A stretch of 64,000 bases of DNA, from assembly GCF_903914075.1 (NCBI RefSeq), contig NZ_CAIWNQ010000004.1, forward strand, positions 124,001 to 188,000, read 5' to 3'. The notes below the pieces were generated by a model. The model did no database searches. It was not told where the DNA came from and worked only from the letters and a program-made list of their open reading frames with translations. Numbering within the stretch: position 1 is the first letter of the stretch; every line of letters begins with the position of its first letter. This document shows, piece by piece, positions 18,458-27,711 of the stretch. Source of the stretch: Ruegeria sp. THAF57. GTDB lineage: Bacteria; Pseudomonadota; Alphaproteobacteria; Rhodobacterales; Rhodobacteraceae. A program made the translations under genes and the position numbers.

Positions 18458-21400
18458 ATGAAGATTGACAGAAAATTCACTACATCGGGGCAGGATGCTT
18501 ATGCGGACCTGGACTTTGTGTCTGCAACGTCCGAGATTCGGAACCCGGATGGCACGATAGTATTCCGTCTGGATAACATTGAAGTTCCGGCGAGCTGGAG
18601 CCAGGTCGCAAGCGATGTCATTGCGCAGAAGTATTTTCGCAAAGCCGGTGTTCCGTCCAAGCTGAAAAAGGTCAAAGAGAAAGACGTTCCCGAATTTCTG
18701 TGGCGCTCTGTCCCGGCGGATGGTGCCGAGTTCGACGGTGAGACGTCGTCCAAGCAGGTCTTTGACCGCTTGGCAGGTGCATGGGCGTATTGGGGCTGGA
18801 AAGGCGGCTATTTCTCAACCGAGGAGGACGCGCGCGCCTATTTCGACGAGATGCGCTATATGCTGGCCACTCAGCGCGCCGCGCCGAACTCGCCGCAGTG
18901 GTTTAACACCGGTCTGCACTGGGCCTATGGCATCGACGGTCCTGCGCAGGGTCACCACTATGTCGACTATAAAACCGGCAAGCTGACAAAATCGAAATCT
19001 GCTTACGAGCATCCGCAGCCGCACGCATGCTTCATCCAGTCGGTAGATGATGATCTGGTCAACGAAGGCGGCATCATGGATCTGTGGGTGCGCGAGGCGC
19101 GCCTGTTCAAATATGGCTCGGGCACCGGGACCAACTTCAGCCATCTGCGTGCAGAGGGCGAAGCGCTGTCGGGTGGCGGCAAGTCTTCGGGCCTTATGGG
19201 CTTTCTCAAGATCGGCGACCGCGCCGCTGGCGCGATCAAATCAGGCGGGACAACCCGTCGAGCAGCAAAGATGGTAATCGTCGATGCAGATCACCCGGAC
19301 ATCGAGCAATTCATCGAATGGAAGGTGATCGAAGAGCAGAAGGTGGCCTCGATCGTTGCCGGATCGAAGATGCACGAGAAGATGCTGAACGGCATTTTCG
19401 AGGCCATCCGCTCATGGGACGGCGCCGCCGATGACGCTTATGATCCGAACAAGAATGACAGCCTGAAGACCGCTGTGCGCGAGGCGAAAAAGGTCGCGAT
19501 CCCTGAGACTTACATCAAGCGCGTGCTGGATTATGCGCGGCAGGGCCACGACAGCATCGAATTCCCCACCTATGATACGGACTGGGATTCGGAAGCCTAT
19601 AGCTCGGTCTCGGGCCAGAATTCGAACAACTCGATCCGTGTGACCAACGCGTTCCTGACCGCAGTTGAGAAAGACGCCGATTGGGAGCTGATCAACCGCA
19701 CCGACGGCAAGGTCGCCAAGACCGTCAAAGCGCGGGACCTGTGGGAAAAGGTCGGCCATGCGGCATGGGCCTGCGCCGATCCGGGCATTCAGTTCCACGA
19801 CACCGTCAATGAGTGGCACACATGCCCCGAAGATGGTGAGATTCGCGGCTCGAACCCGTGTTCCGAGTATATGTTCCTGGACGATACAGCGTGTAACCTC
19901 GCGTCGATGAACCTGCTGACCTTCCTGAAGGATGGTGAGTTCCAGGCGGCCGACTACATGCACGCCTCGCGTCTGTGGACCCTGACGCTGGAAATTTCGG
20001 TGACGATGGCGCAATTCCCGTCGAAAGAAATCGCGCAGCTTTCTTATGACTTCCGCACGTTGGGCCTGGGCTATGCCAATATCGGCGGTCTGCTGATGAA
20101 CATGGGCTACAGCTATGACTCGGATGAGGGTCGGGCGATCTGTGGTGCACTGACAGCGATCATGACCGGCGTGGCCTATGCGACCTCGGCCGAGATTGCG
20201 GGTGAACTGGGGCCGTTCAAGGGATACGAGCGGAACGCGGACCACATGCTGCGTGTTATTCGTAACCACCGCCGCGCGTCGCAAGGCGTCACGACGGGTT
20301 ATGAAAAGCTGGCCGTGAAGCCGGTGCCTCTGGATCACGGCAACTGCCCCGATAAGCGCTTGGTCGATCTGGCAATGTCGACTTGGGATGATGCCCTGAG
20401 CTTGGGCGAAAAGAACGGCTATCGCAACGCGCAGGCCACCGTGATCGCGCCGACCGGTACCATCGGGCTGGTGATGGATTGCGACACTACGGGGATTGAG
20501 CCGGACTTTGCGCTGGTAAAATTCAAAAAGCTGGCCGGAGGCGGTTACTTCAAGATCATCAACCGCTCGGTGCCGTCGGCGCTGGAAAAGCTGGGCTATT
20601 CCTCGGCGCAAATTGAAGAGATCGTGGGTTATGCGGTAGGCCATGGCACCATCGGCAACGCGCCGGGGATCAACCATACGTCGCTGACTGGTCACGGCTT
20701 TGGTCCGAACGAGCTGACGAAGGTGGACGCCGCGCTGGAAAGTGCCTTTGACATCCGGTTTGTCTTCAACCAGTGGACGCTGGGCGAGGATTTCTGCACC
20801 GGTGTTCTGGGCATCCCGGCGACCAAGCTGAATGACCCGACCTTTGACCTGCTGCGTCACCTTGGGTTCACCAAAGCCGATATCGACGCAGCCAACGACC
20901 ATGTCTGCGGGACCATGACGCTGGAAGGTGCTCCGCACCTTAAGGAAGAGCATTATGCGATCTTCGACTGCGCCAACCCGTGCGGCAAGAAAGGCAAGCG
21001 TTTCCTTGGGGTTGATAGCCACATCACCATGATGGCAGCGGCTCAAAGCTTTATCTCGGGCGCGATCTCAAAAACGATCAACATGCCGAACGACGCGACC
21101 ATCGAGGACTGCCAGCAGGCGTATGAACTGTCGTGGTCGCTGGGTGTGAAAGCGAACGCGCTCTATCGTGACGGATCGAAACTGTCGCAGCCCTTGGCCG
21201 CGGCGCTGGTTGAGGATGACGACGAAGCGGCTGAGGTTCTTGAAAGCGGCTCAATGCAGGAAAAGGCGACCGTGCTGGCCGAAAAGGTCATCGAAAAGGT
21301 GGTCGTCAAGGAAGTCATCCGCAGTCATCGCGAAAAACTGCCGCATCGCCGCAAGGGTTACACTCAGAAGGCGATCGTAGGTGGGCATAAAGTTTACCTG

Positions 21401-22075
21401 CGCACCGGTGAGTTCGAAGACGGACAGTTGGGTGAAATCTTCATCGACATGCACAAGGAAGGTGCTGGTTTCCGGGCGATGATGAACAACTTTGCCATTG
21501 CTGTTTCGGTTGGCCTGCAATACGGTGTGCCGCTGGAAGAGTTCGTAGATGCCTTTACCTTCACCAAGTTCGAACCGGCGGGGATGGTGCAGGGCAACGA
21601 CTCGATCAAGAACGCGACGTCGATCCTTGATTACATCTTCCGCGAACTGGCCGTCAGCTATCTGGATCGCACCGATCTGGCCCATGTGAAGCCTGAAGGT
21701 GCAACTTTCGACGATCTGGGCCGCGGTGAGGAGGAAGGCGTCTCGAATGTCTCCGAAGTCACTGATACTGCGGCGTCCAAGTCACTGGAAGTGCTGAAAC
21801 AAATTAGCTCTACCGGGTATCTACGCAAGCGGTTGCCGCAGGATCTGGCGGTGTTCAACCCGCAGGCGGATCTGTCCGGTATGGCCGAAACTGCTGCGAC
21901 GTTTGAGGCCCCGGTCGCGGAAACCGCCGTCGCAACCGGAATGGACGCCCGCACCAAAGCCAAGATGCAAGGCTATGAGGGCGATCCTTGTGGCGAGTGC
22001 GGAAATTACACGCTGGTGCGTAACGGCACCTGCATGAAATGCAACACCTGCGGGGCAACAAGCGGGTGTAGCTAA
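18458..22075 (+). CDS. nrdJ: Adenosylcobalamin-dependent (class II) ribonucleotide reductase
   Basis: Reduces ribonucleotides to deoxyribonucleotides with a B12-derived radical and needs no oxygen. The ATG at 18458 ([11 protein letters not shown]) gives 1205 residues, usual for the long proteobacterial NrdJ; the open frame extends 29 codons upstream without support. Core features: [13 protein letters not shown] (about 135), GSGTGTNFS (about 205), [20 protein letters not shown] with the active-site Cys (about 465), [15 protein letters not shown] (about 665). The C-terminal part carries a TSCPD domain (about 965-1070) and a CxxC...CxxC tail ([15 protein letters not shown]) that probably re-reduces the active site. 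Long antisense open frames here are shadows. Confidence 0.97.
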   Translation: MKIDRKFTTSGQDAYADLDFVSATSEIRNPDGTIVFRLDNIEVPASWSQVASDVIAQKYFRKAGVPSKLKKVKEKDVPEFLWRSVPADGAEFDGETSSKQVFDRLAGAWAYWGWKGGYFSTEEDARAYFDEMRYMLATQRAAPNSPQWFNTGLHWAYGIDGPAQGHHYVDYKTGKLTKSKSAYEHPQPHACFIQSVDDDLVNEGGIMDLWVREARLFKYGSGTGTNFSHLRAEGEALSGGGKSSGLMGFLKIGDRAAGAIKSGGTTRRAAKMVIVDADHPDIEQFIEWKVIEEQKVASIVAGSKMHEKMLNGIFEAIRSWDGAADDAYDPNKNDSLKTAVREAKKVAIPETYIKRVLDYARQGHDSIEFPTYDTDWDSEAYSSVSGQNSNNSIRVTNAFLTAVEKDADWELINRTDGKVAKTVKARDLWEKVGHAAWACADPGIQFHDTVNEWHTCPEDGEIRGSNPCSEYMFLDDTACNLASMNLLTFLKDGEFQAADYMHASRLWTLTLEISVTMAQFPSKEIAQLSYDFRTLGLGYANIGGLLMNMGYSYDSDEGRAICGALTAIMTGVAYATSAEIAGELGPFKGYERNADHMLRVIRNHRRASQGVTTGYEKLAVKPVPLDHGNCPDKRLVDLAMSTWDDALSLGEKNGYRNAQATVIAPTGTIGLVMDCDTTGIEPDFALVKFKKLAGGGYFKIINRSVPSALEKLGYSSAQIEEIVGYAVGHGTIGNAPGINHTSLTGHGFGPNELTKVDAALESAFDIRFVFNQWTLGEDFCTGVLGIPATKLNDPTFDLLRHLGFTKADIDAANDHVCGTMTLEGAPHLKEEHYAIFDCANPCGKKGKRFLGVDSHITMMAAAQSFISGAISKTINMPNDATIEDCQQAYELSWSLGVKANALYRDGSKLSQPLAAALVEDDDEAAEVLESGSMQEKATVLAEKVIEKVVVKEVIRSHREKLPHRRKGYTQKAIVGGHKVYLRTGEFEDGQLGEIFIDMHKEGAGFRAMMNNFAIAVSVGLQYGVPLEEFVDAFTFTKFEPAGMVQGNDSIKNATSILDYIFRELAVSYLDRTDLAHVKPEGATFDDLGRGEEEGVSNVSEVTDTAASKSLEVLKQISSTGYLRKRLPQDLAVFNPQADLSGMAETAATFEAPVAETAVATGMDARTKAKMQGYEGDPCGECGNYTLVRNGTCMKCNTCGATSGCS

Positions 22076-22080
22076 GGCAA

Positions 22081-22100
22081 ACACCCCGGCAACGGGGTGT
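22081..22100. terminator. GNRA-capped hairpin directly behind nrdJ
   Basis: ACACCCCG and CGGGGTGT form a perfect 8-bp stem closed by GCAA, 5 bases after the nrdJ stop. No T-run follows on the plus strand; on the minus strand the stem is followed by only two Ts. It is more likely an mRNA-stabilising hairpin or a part of the structured region beyond it than the main terminator. Confidence 0.45.
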
Positions 22101-22101
22101 A

Positions 22102-22273
22102 GGGACCGCGATCTTCCCCCCGGATATCCGGTCCCGACGAATACGGAGCAAGGCACTGAGACTTACCCAAGCTGCCATGCTCCACTCGGTCGACATGCCC
22201 GTGTCGACCGGGAACAGGGTGGGGCGGAATATTGCTCTTTCCCACTCTTTCACGGGACGGGTGCGCTCGTCCC
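22102..22273. ncRNA. Candidate structured RNA, 6S-like rod (strand unresolved)
   Basis: The gap behind nrdJ folds as nested helices: GTCCCG (22131-22136) with CGGGAC (22253-22258); GAGCAA (22146-22151) with TTGCTC (22232-22237); CTCCAC (22180-22185) with GTGGGG (22219-22224, one G-T pair); CGGTCGAC (22187-22194) with GTCGACCG (22203-22210). Between the second and third helix is an asymmetric bubble, 28 bases on one side with an inner GGCA/TGCC hairpin and 7 on the other. This resembles the 6S RNA plan, best when read on the minus strand. Competing flanking hairpins exist: GGGACCG/CGGTCCC (22102-22135) and GGGACG/CGTCCC (22254-22273). Sequence identity to a known 6S RNA cannot be shown here. 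Confidence 0.4.
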
Positions 22274-22342
22274 ATGCGCAGTCCAGGCCGCAGGCAAAAA
22301 AACACCGGGCGGTCAACGATATGAGCCTGGATGGCGAAACTT

Positions 22343-22368
22343 AAAGGGGGCTTCGGCCCCCTTTTTTT
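22343..22368 (+). terminator. Rho-independent terminator for nrdJ or the RNA behind it
   Basis: AAAGGGGGC-ttcg-GCCCCCTTT is a 9-bp stem with a UUCG loop followed by a T-run on the plus strand. Its A-tract on the other side gives some activity for the convergent mttB-like gene, whose stop is 7 bp away. Confidence 0.88.
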
Positions 22369-22374
22369 CTTGGG

Positions 22375-23919
22375 CTACGTCGGAAGGTGAATGTTGAACC
22401 GGGCGCGAATCTGGGCATCCAGCAGTGGATCAAACTTTGCCGGTGACGGCATGGACAGGATTTCCTCTTTCCGCGCGGTCGCCTTTTCGATCAGGTCCGG
22501 CCTGCCCAGTTCGACCCATTCTTTAGGTGACGTCCTGTCTCCGAAGGTCGGATAGACATAGTCCGCCTGCATACGGCTGAGTGTTGCGTCGGTTCCCAGA
22601 TAGTGACCGGGTCCGCCCATGCAAACCTCGGCAATCTGATCCAAGGCCAGCGTTTCTTCGTTCACTTCAATTCCGCGGATACAACGCTGAGCTTGCCCGA
22701 TAAGATCGTCCCCTAAGATCAGGCTTTCAAAGCAAAATCCCAATAGCGAAGCGTGCATTCCGGCTGCCTCGTAAACCATATTAACCCCAGACAGCCCCGC
22801 CAAGACATTCGAGCACATCTGCTCCCATCCTGCTTGCATGTCCGGCAGTTTCGAATCCGATGCCCCGGCTGCGGCCCCGCCGGGCAGGTCGTAGAACTGG
22901 TGCATCTGGGCGCAGCCTGCGGTCAAAAGGGCCTGTTCACCCGAGCCGATGGACATGGCCCCGGTGCGCAGGTCCAAACCAAACGGCCAAGTGCCAAAAA
23001 CGGCTGGTGCCCCAGGACTTACGGCGTTTACGTAAACCAATCCTGCAAGGCACTCTGCCGTGGCTTGCGTGATGGCACCCGCGATGGTCGAAGGTGCGGT
23101 CGCTCCGGCCATTCCTGCGGAAAGAAGGAGAACGGGCATGCCTGCCTTGATGCATTCTTCCATCACTTCGCAGCTTTCGGTGGCGAATTTCATCGGCGGC
23201 ACCACAAAGCAATTCGAGTTTGAGACGAATGGACGTTCACGCCACTTGTCCTCACCACCTGCAATCATGTGGAGCATTTCCACGGCCGGGGCGACATGAC
23301 CGGGTTCGGTGAAAGATGTACCGATATGTTTGAAAGTTCCCGAACAGCTTGCGTAGATTGTGTTCAGGTCCATTTCCTGATTATCGAAAATATCACGACA
23401 CACCATAGGGCGTTGAACAAAATGGATATTATCCAGTTGCTGACAAATCCGGGCTGCGTCGTGCAGGTCCTGTACGGTCGAGTCGCGATATCCGCGCCCG
23501 TGCACATCCACCATGCTGACAGCGGCCCCGGCTGTGCCGTAGTGAACGCGGGTGCCCGAGAGTTCAAGATCGGTACTTCCGTCACGACTGCACAGGGTAA
23601 CTGATCGGTTGGCATTGGCGATCGTGTCTTCGACCAACGCCCGGGGAAACCGTATGCGGCCATCATCGCCCAATGTGCACCCGGCACCGACCAGATAGTC
23701 GATCCCGCTTTGCGGGGCGTCTGCCAAACCTATCGTTTCAAGCGCAGTCAGCGCTGCGTCGTGGATTTGTTCAACCTGAGTTTGGGTCAACGGCTTGTAG
23801 GTTCCGCCCTCAAGCCCCGGGCGTATGGGGCGCAAATGATCTGGAAGGGCAGAGGCGCGGGCGGCACGGCGCGCGGCGCGTCCGCCGCTGCGCGAAGTAT
23901 TACGGGATTGATCGTTCAT
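22375..23919 (-). CDS. MttB-family (non-pyrrolysine) corrinoid methyltransferase
   Basis: Family members move a methyl group from a quaternary or tertiary amine such as glycine betaine to a corrinoid protein. The 514-residue frame is uninterrupted: the amber codon that encodes pyrrolysine in true trimethylamine MttB is absent, so it belongs to the MtgB-like branch. Motifs include GTAGAAVSMVDVHGR near 127, FVQRPMVCRDIFDNQEMDLN near 165, GAPAVFGTWPFGLDLRTGAMSIGSGE near 300 in several blocks, and YEAAGMHASLLGF. An Arg/Ala-rich basic N-terminal tail (about 1-30) is unusual. No cognate corrinoid protein gene is adjacent. Betaine as substrate is inferred from the branch, not seen. Confidence 0.82.
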   Translation of the reverse strand: MNDQSRNTSRSGGRAARRAARASALPDHLRPIRPGLEGGTYKPLTQTQVEQIHDAALTALETIGLADAPQSGIDYLVGAGCTLGDDGRIRFPRALVEDTIANANRSVTLCSRDGSTDLELSGTRVHYGTAGAAVSMVDVHGRGYRDSTVQDLHDAARICQQLDNIHFVQRPMVCRDIFDNQEMDLNTIYASCSGTFKHIGTSFTEPGHVAPAVEMLHMIAGGEDKWRERPFVSNSNCFVVPPMKFATESCEVMEECIKAGMPVLLLSAGMAGATAPSTIAGAITQATAECLAGLVYVNAVSPGAPAVFGTWPFGLDLRTGAMSIGSGEQALLTAGCAQMHQFYDLPGGAAAGASDSKLPDMQAGWEQMCSNVLAGLSGVNMVYEAAGMHASLLGFCFESLILGDDLIGQAQRCIRGIEVNEETLALDQIAEVCMGGPGHYLGTDATLSRMQADYVYPTFGDRTSPKEWVELGRPDLIEKATARKEEILSMPSPAKFDPLLDAQIRARFNIHLPT

Positions 23920-24326
23920 GTTGAGATTCCGCTAGGTGGCACGTGAGGGGGGTGAATGTGGTTACACCCCCGTCGGGCGCCCTCGGGCCGCGCGTCCACG
24001 ATCCGCTCCTATTGTGCGGCTTATCAGACGGATCTTCCAAACGTCGCTTTGCATGCAGGTCCTCACCTTATGCCTATCAGTCTTTCAATACAGGTCGCGA
24101 CATTCTGTCCTGTTTGCGACTTTGGGGTTCAAAAACGAAATGGATGCTTGGGTGCGGATCAAAGAAGCGAAAGAGATTATTAATTTGTACCGAAACGCGG
24201 GAAATCTGTTATACTTCTGTCACTTATTTAAGAGCGGTTCGTGATCTCAATTGATTGTTAACGATTGCGACCCAGTTTTATGCGAAAGTGAACTAAATTC
24301 TCGAATTCCTTATTGGAAGGTTTTTG
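23920..24326. other. Intergenic region between divergent genes, no gene seen
   Basis: This 407-bp gap separates the MttB homologue (minus) and an outer-membrane protein (plus). Two overlapping open frames of about 100 codons exist (23936-24244 and 23943-24254), but they lack a ribosome site, look compositionally random and overlap one another. Promoters for both flanking genes must lie here; I could not find clear -35/-10 pairs. The right third is A/T-rich. Confidence 0.5.
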
Positions 24327-24854
24327 GTGAAAGTTGTGATACCCCGTTCGGCCCTTATCGCCACTCTGATCATAGCGTGCGCTGCCCCGGCAGTTGCCGA
24401 GGATTGGAGCGGGGCCTATGCCGGTTTCAGCTTTGGGTATGCCGACGCAGATGGGCCCAACGGTTCAAGCGGCAGCGACCTGACTTTTGGTCCTCATGTC
24501 GGGTACGATCATGATTTCGGGAACTTCGTGCTTGGGGGTGAGCTGGAATATAACCGCTTGTCTCTGAATCTAGGGCAGGGTGAGGGTAGCCTGGACAGCA
24601 TGACACGTCTGAAATTGCGGGGTGGATACGATTTTGGATCCGCGCTGGGGTATGTCGTGGTTGGAGCCGCGCGCGTGGATTCGACGGTCGATAATGACAC
24701 CGCCGCTGTCTACGGCATTGGCGTCGCTTATCCGATCGGTGAGAACTTTGTCATCAGTGGCGAGGCGCTGCGCCAGAATTTCGACGATGTCACCCGCTCC
24801 GAAGGCGGCCTTGATTCCAACGTGTTCAACCTGCGGACGACGTTTCGGTTCTGA
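24327..24854 (+). CDS. Small outer-membrane beta-barrel (opacity/OmpW-like) protein
   Basis: The GTG at 24327 is 6 bases after GGAAGG and gives 175 residues; the TTG just before it is too close to that site. An N-terminal signal peptide (ALIATLIIACAAPAVAED) is followed by alternating-pattern strands rich in Gly and aromatics, ending in FNLRTTFRF, whose C-terminal Phe is the outer-membrane assembly signal. About eight strands are expected. The segment AGFSFGYADADG is typical of surface-antigen Msp4/opacity type barrels in alphaproteobacteria. Function unknown, probably structural or surface-binding. Confidence 0.82.
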   Translation: MKVVIPRSALIATLIIACAAPAVAEDWSGAYAGFSFGYADADGPNGSSGSDLTFGPHVGYDHDFGNFVLGGELEYNRLSLNLGQGEGSLDSMTRLKLRGGYDFGSALGYVVVGAARVDSTVDNDTAAVYGIGVAYPIGENFVISGEALRQNFDDVTRSEGGLDSNVFNLRTTFRF

Positions 24855-24860
24855 ACACCG

Positions 24861-26048
24861 CTACTCGGCTGCGCGGCGGTCGGACAGTTCACTTGCAAAG
24901 TTACAAATTGTCTGAAGCGCCGAAGCAAAGCGTTCATCGTCAATTGTCATAGCCACGCGAATGTGCCCCGCAGCAGTATCACCGAAACTTTCACCCGGCA
25001 TGACCGCGATCGCGTGCGTATCCAGCAAGGCATTGGCAAAACCTTCGCCGCTTTGACCGGTGGCGCGGATATCCAGCATCAGGTACATGGCACCTTGCGC
25101 CGGAACCAGACCAACCGTGTTTTGCGCCGCAAGAATTTCAACCGCCTTGGCGCGTCGCCTGCGAAATGGCGCGGCGATTTCCTCTTCCATTGCCACGCCA
25201 GCCGTCAACGCGAAACTGGCTGCATCCTGTATGAAACCGGGAACGCCATAAGTGGTATGCGTTGCCAAATTGATCAGATGTGAGATGACGTCCTCGGGGC
25301 CGACTATCCAGCCACAGCGGGACCCCGTCATCGCATGTGACTTGGACATCGATCCAACAACCAATGTCCGTTCGACCATGTCAGGCAAGCTCCGCGGAGA
25401 GATATGGTCGCCCTCCCAAACCTGAGTGTCGTAGACCTCGTCCGAAATCAGCCACAGATCACGCCTGCGGCAAACCTCGGCGATTTCCTCAAGTGTCTGC
25501 CGGGAATATGTCACCCCGGTAGGGTTATTGGGTGTATTGATCAGCAATGAGACCGCACCTTCGGCCGCTTCGTCGATCCGCTCGGCGCGGGGTTGAAAGG
25601 CATCTTCTGCGGTGGTTTGCACCGGTCGGGCAATTGCGCCCGCGCCACGGATCGTACCGGGATACGTGGCGTAGTATGGATCGAGAAACAATCCGACGTC
25701 ACCCGGATTGCAGACCGCAACATGGGCGGCAAACAGTGCGGCTTGACCCCCTGGCGTGATCAGGACATTGCGGCGCGTGGTGGTTACGCCTGTGCGGGCC
25801 TGAACACGGGCCGCGACGGTGTCACGCAACAAATCTGTGCCGGGGACCATTGCATAACCGGTGTGACCTTGCCGGGCAGACAGGTCCATTGCCTGCAGGA
25901 TTGAAGGGTCGGTGCGAATGTCATGTTCGCCAATAGTCAGCTCAGTAATGGCGTGGCCCTCACTGATCATCCGGCGCGCACGATAGAACACATCCCAGCC
26001 ATCGTTGCCGCCCGGGGTTAGATGAGTGATACGCTGCGACAGCTTCAT
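24861..26048 (-). CDS. PLP-dependent class I/II aminotransferase
   Basis: 395-residue fold-type I PLP enzyme with TIGEHDIRTDPSI near 38, PGGQAALFAAH near 97 (phosphate cup), NTPNNPTGVTYSR near 168, ISDEVYDTQVWEG near 200 and the Schiff-base Lys in GSMSKSHAMTGSRCGW near 233. The region resembles aspartate/tyrosine-type aminotransferases, but the specificity is not readable. It converges on the outer-membrane gene with a 6-bp gap. It is not close to the other aminotransferase at 12954-14129, so it is not a recent duplicate. Confidence 0.87.
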   Translation of the reverse strand: MKLSQRITHLTPGGNDGWDVFYRARRMISEGHAITELTIGEHDIRTDPSILQAMDLSARQGHTGYAMVPGTDLLRDTVAARVQARTGVTTTRRNVLITPGGQAALFAAHVAVCNPGDVGLFLDPYYATYPGTIRGAGAIARPVQTTAEDAFQPRAERIDEAAEGAVSLLINTPNNPTGVTYSRQTLEEIAEVCRRRDLWLISDEVYDTQVWEGDHISPRSLPDMVERTLVVGSMSKSHAMTGSRCGWIVGPEDVISHLINLATHTTYGVPGFIQDAASFALTAGVAMEEEIAAPFRRRRAKAVEILAAQNTVGLVPAQGAMYLMLDIRATGQSGEGFANALLDTHAIAVMPGESFGDTAAGHIRVAMTIDDERFASALQTICNFASELSDRRAAE

Positions 26049-26313
26049 GGCACGCTCCTGCGGTGGTCTTTTGGGCTGAAAGGGCCAGAGGACGTTTCAA
26101 TTGTCAATCGAATACCCGCCGGATCGTGGGGACTTGGCGAGAGGGATGCTGCGTGATAATCAGGGTGTCATGAACCGGATGACCTGCATCATTATTTGCT
26201 GCATTTCCTGCTGATTATTCAAGCGGGCCGGTTTCTTTCGTTTTCATCCCTGAGACAAGTTGCTATGCCCGCGCCAACGCGACACAGCCCATGCTGTTCT
26301 GAGGAGCCGACCG

Positions 26314-27711
26314 ATGACGACGATCAAGCTGCACAACACACGGACGCGGACGAAAGAGGATTTCGTGCCGATCAGCGCCGACAATGTGCGGATGTATGTC
26401 TGTGGTCCCACGGTCTATGACCGTGCCCATCTGGGCAATGCGCGGCCAGTGGTGGTGTTTGATGTGCTGTATCGGTTGCTGCGCCATGTCTATGGCGCGG
26501 ATCACGTGACCTATGTGCGCAATTTCACCGACGTAGATGACAAGATCAACGCCACGGCCTTGGCCCGTCAAAAGGCCGGGGCTGAAGGGACGTTGGAGCA
26601 GTTGGTGCAGGAGCGCTCGGACGAGACGATCGGTTGGTATCTGCACGACATGGGCGCTTTGGGTGCGCTTGAGCCGAACGAGATGCCGCGCGCGACCGAA
26701 TATATCCCGCAGATGATCGCGATGATCGAAGGGTTGATTGAAAAAGGCCATGCCTACGCTGCCGAGGGGCATGTTCTATTCGCTGTGGATAGCTGGAAAG
26801 AGCGCTATGGTGCGTTGTCGGGTCGCTCGGTCGATGACATGATTGCAGGGGCGCGGGTCGAGGTTGCGCCCTACAAGAAGAACCCGATGGATTTCGTGCT
26901 GTGGAAACCGTCAAGCGATGAGCTGCCCGGTTGGGACAGCCCGTGGGGCCGGGGGCGTCCGGGGTGGCACATTGAATGCTCGGCCATGAGCTATGAGCTG
27001 CTGGGCGAAAGTTTCGACATTCACGGCGGCGGCAACGATCTGATGTTCCCGCATCATGAAAACGAGATCGCGCAAAGCTGCTGCGCGCACCCCGAGGGCG
27101 AGTTCGCTCGGGTCTGGCTGCATAATGAGATGTTGCAGGTCGAGGGTAAGAAGATGTCCAAATCGCTGGGCAATTTCTTTACCGTCCACGATCTTTTGGA
27201 TCAGGGTGTGCCGGGTGAAGTAATCCGGTTTGTGTTCTTGCAAACGCATTACCGCAAGCCGATGGACTGGACCGAGAAGAAAGCGCGCGAGGCCGAAGCG
27301 ACGCTGCGCAAATGGCGGGCGCTGACAGCGGGCATCGAGCCCGCCGCCAGCGCGGCCCCCTCGGTGATCACGGCGCTGAGTGATGACCTCAACACGGCGG
27401 GGGCTCTTACGGAACTGCACCGTTTGGCATCGGATGGTGATGCCGCCGGGCTGTTGGCCAGTGCGCGGGTTCTGGGGTTGTTGGAGCCTGAGATGGGTGA
27501 TTGGGCCGATACGGGCTCGGCAGATCTTTCGGGCCATGCGGCGCGCCTGGCCGATGCGCGAGCCGAGGCGATGCAAAGCAAGGACTTCTCGGAAGTGGAC
27601 CGGCTCAAGTCGGCTTACGTCGCGGCAGGGCTCGAAGTGCGGATGAGCAAGGACGGTGTGGAGCTGGTGCCGGGGGCCGGTTTCGACGCTGCCAAGCTGG
27701 AGGGCGTGTGA
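26314..27711 (+). CDS. cysS: Cysteinyl-tRNA synthetase
   Basis: Charges tRNA-Cys. The ATG at 26314 follows GAGGAG by 7 bases and gives 465 residues. The zinc-binding and HIGH-type block [17 protein letters not shown] is near residue 28, the FTDVDDKIN motif near 70, [18 protein letters not shown] with Zn-ligand His residues near 235, and KKMSKSLGN, the KMSKS loop, near 270. The stop overlaps the cimA start (TGATG), so cysS, cimA and the next gene form a coupled operon. Confidence 0.97.
   Translation: MTTIKLHNTRTRTKEDFVPISADNVRMYVCGPTVYDRAHLGNARPVVVFDVLYRLLRHVYGADHVTYVRNFTDVDDKINATALARQKAGAEGTLEQLVQERSDETIGWYLHDMGALGALEPNEMPRATEYIPQMIAMIEGLIEKGHAYAAEGHVLFAVDSWKERYGALSGRSVDDMIAGARVEVAPYKKNPMDFVLWKPSSDELPGWDSPWGRGRPGWHIECSAMSYELLGESFDIHGGGNDLMFPHHENEIAQSCCAHPEGEFARVWLHNEMLQVEGKKMSKSLGNFFTVHDLLDQGVPGEVIRFVFLQTHYRKPMDWTEKKAREAEATLRKWRALTAGIEPAASAAPSVITALSDDLNTAGALTELHRLASDGDAAGLLASARVLGLLEPEMGDWADTGSADLSGHAARLADARAEAMQSKDFSEVDRLKSAYVAAGLEVRMSKDGVELVPGAGFDAAKLEGV

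Noticed and set aside
19412-21046. 544-codon open frame antisense to nrdJ
   Set aside because: A shadow caused by the G/C-rich third positions of nrdJ; no start signal and no domain-like sequence.
22375-23919. Pyrrolysine-containing trimethylamine methyltransferase
   Set aside because: The frame has no internal amber codon; it is the non-pyrrolysine branch.
23936-24254. Two overlapping 100-codon frames in the gap before the outer-membrane barrel gene
   Set aside because: They overlap each other in different frames, lack ribosome sites and show no protein-like pattern.
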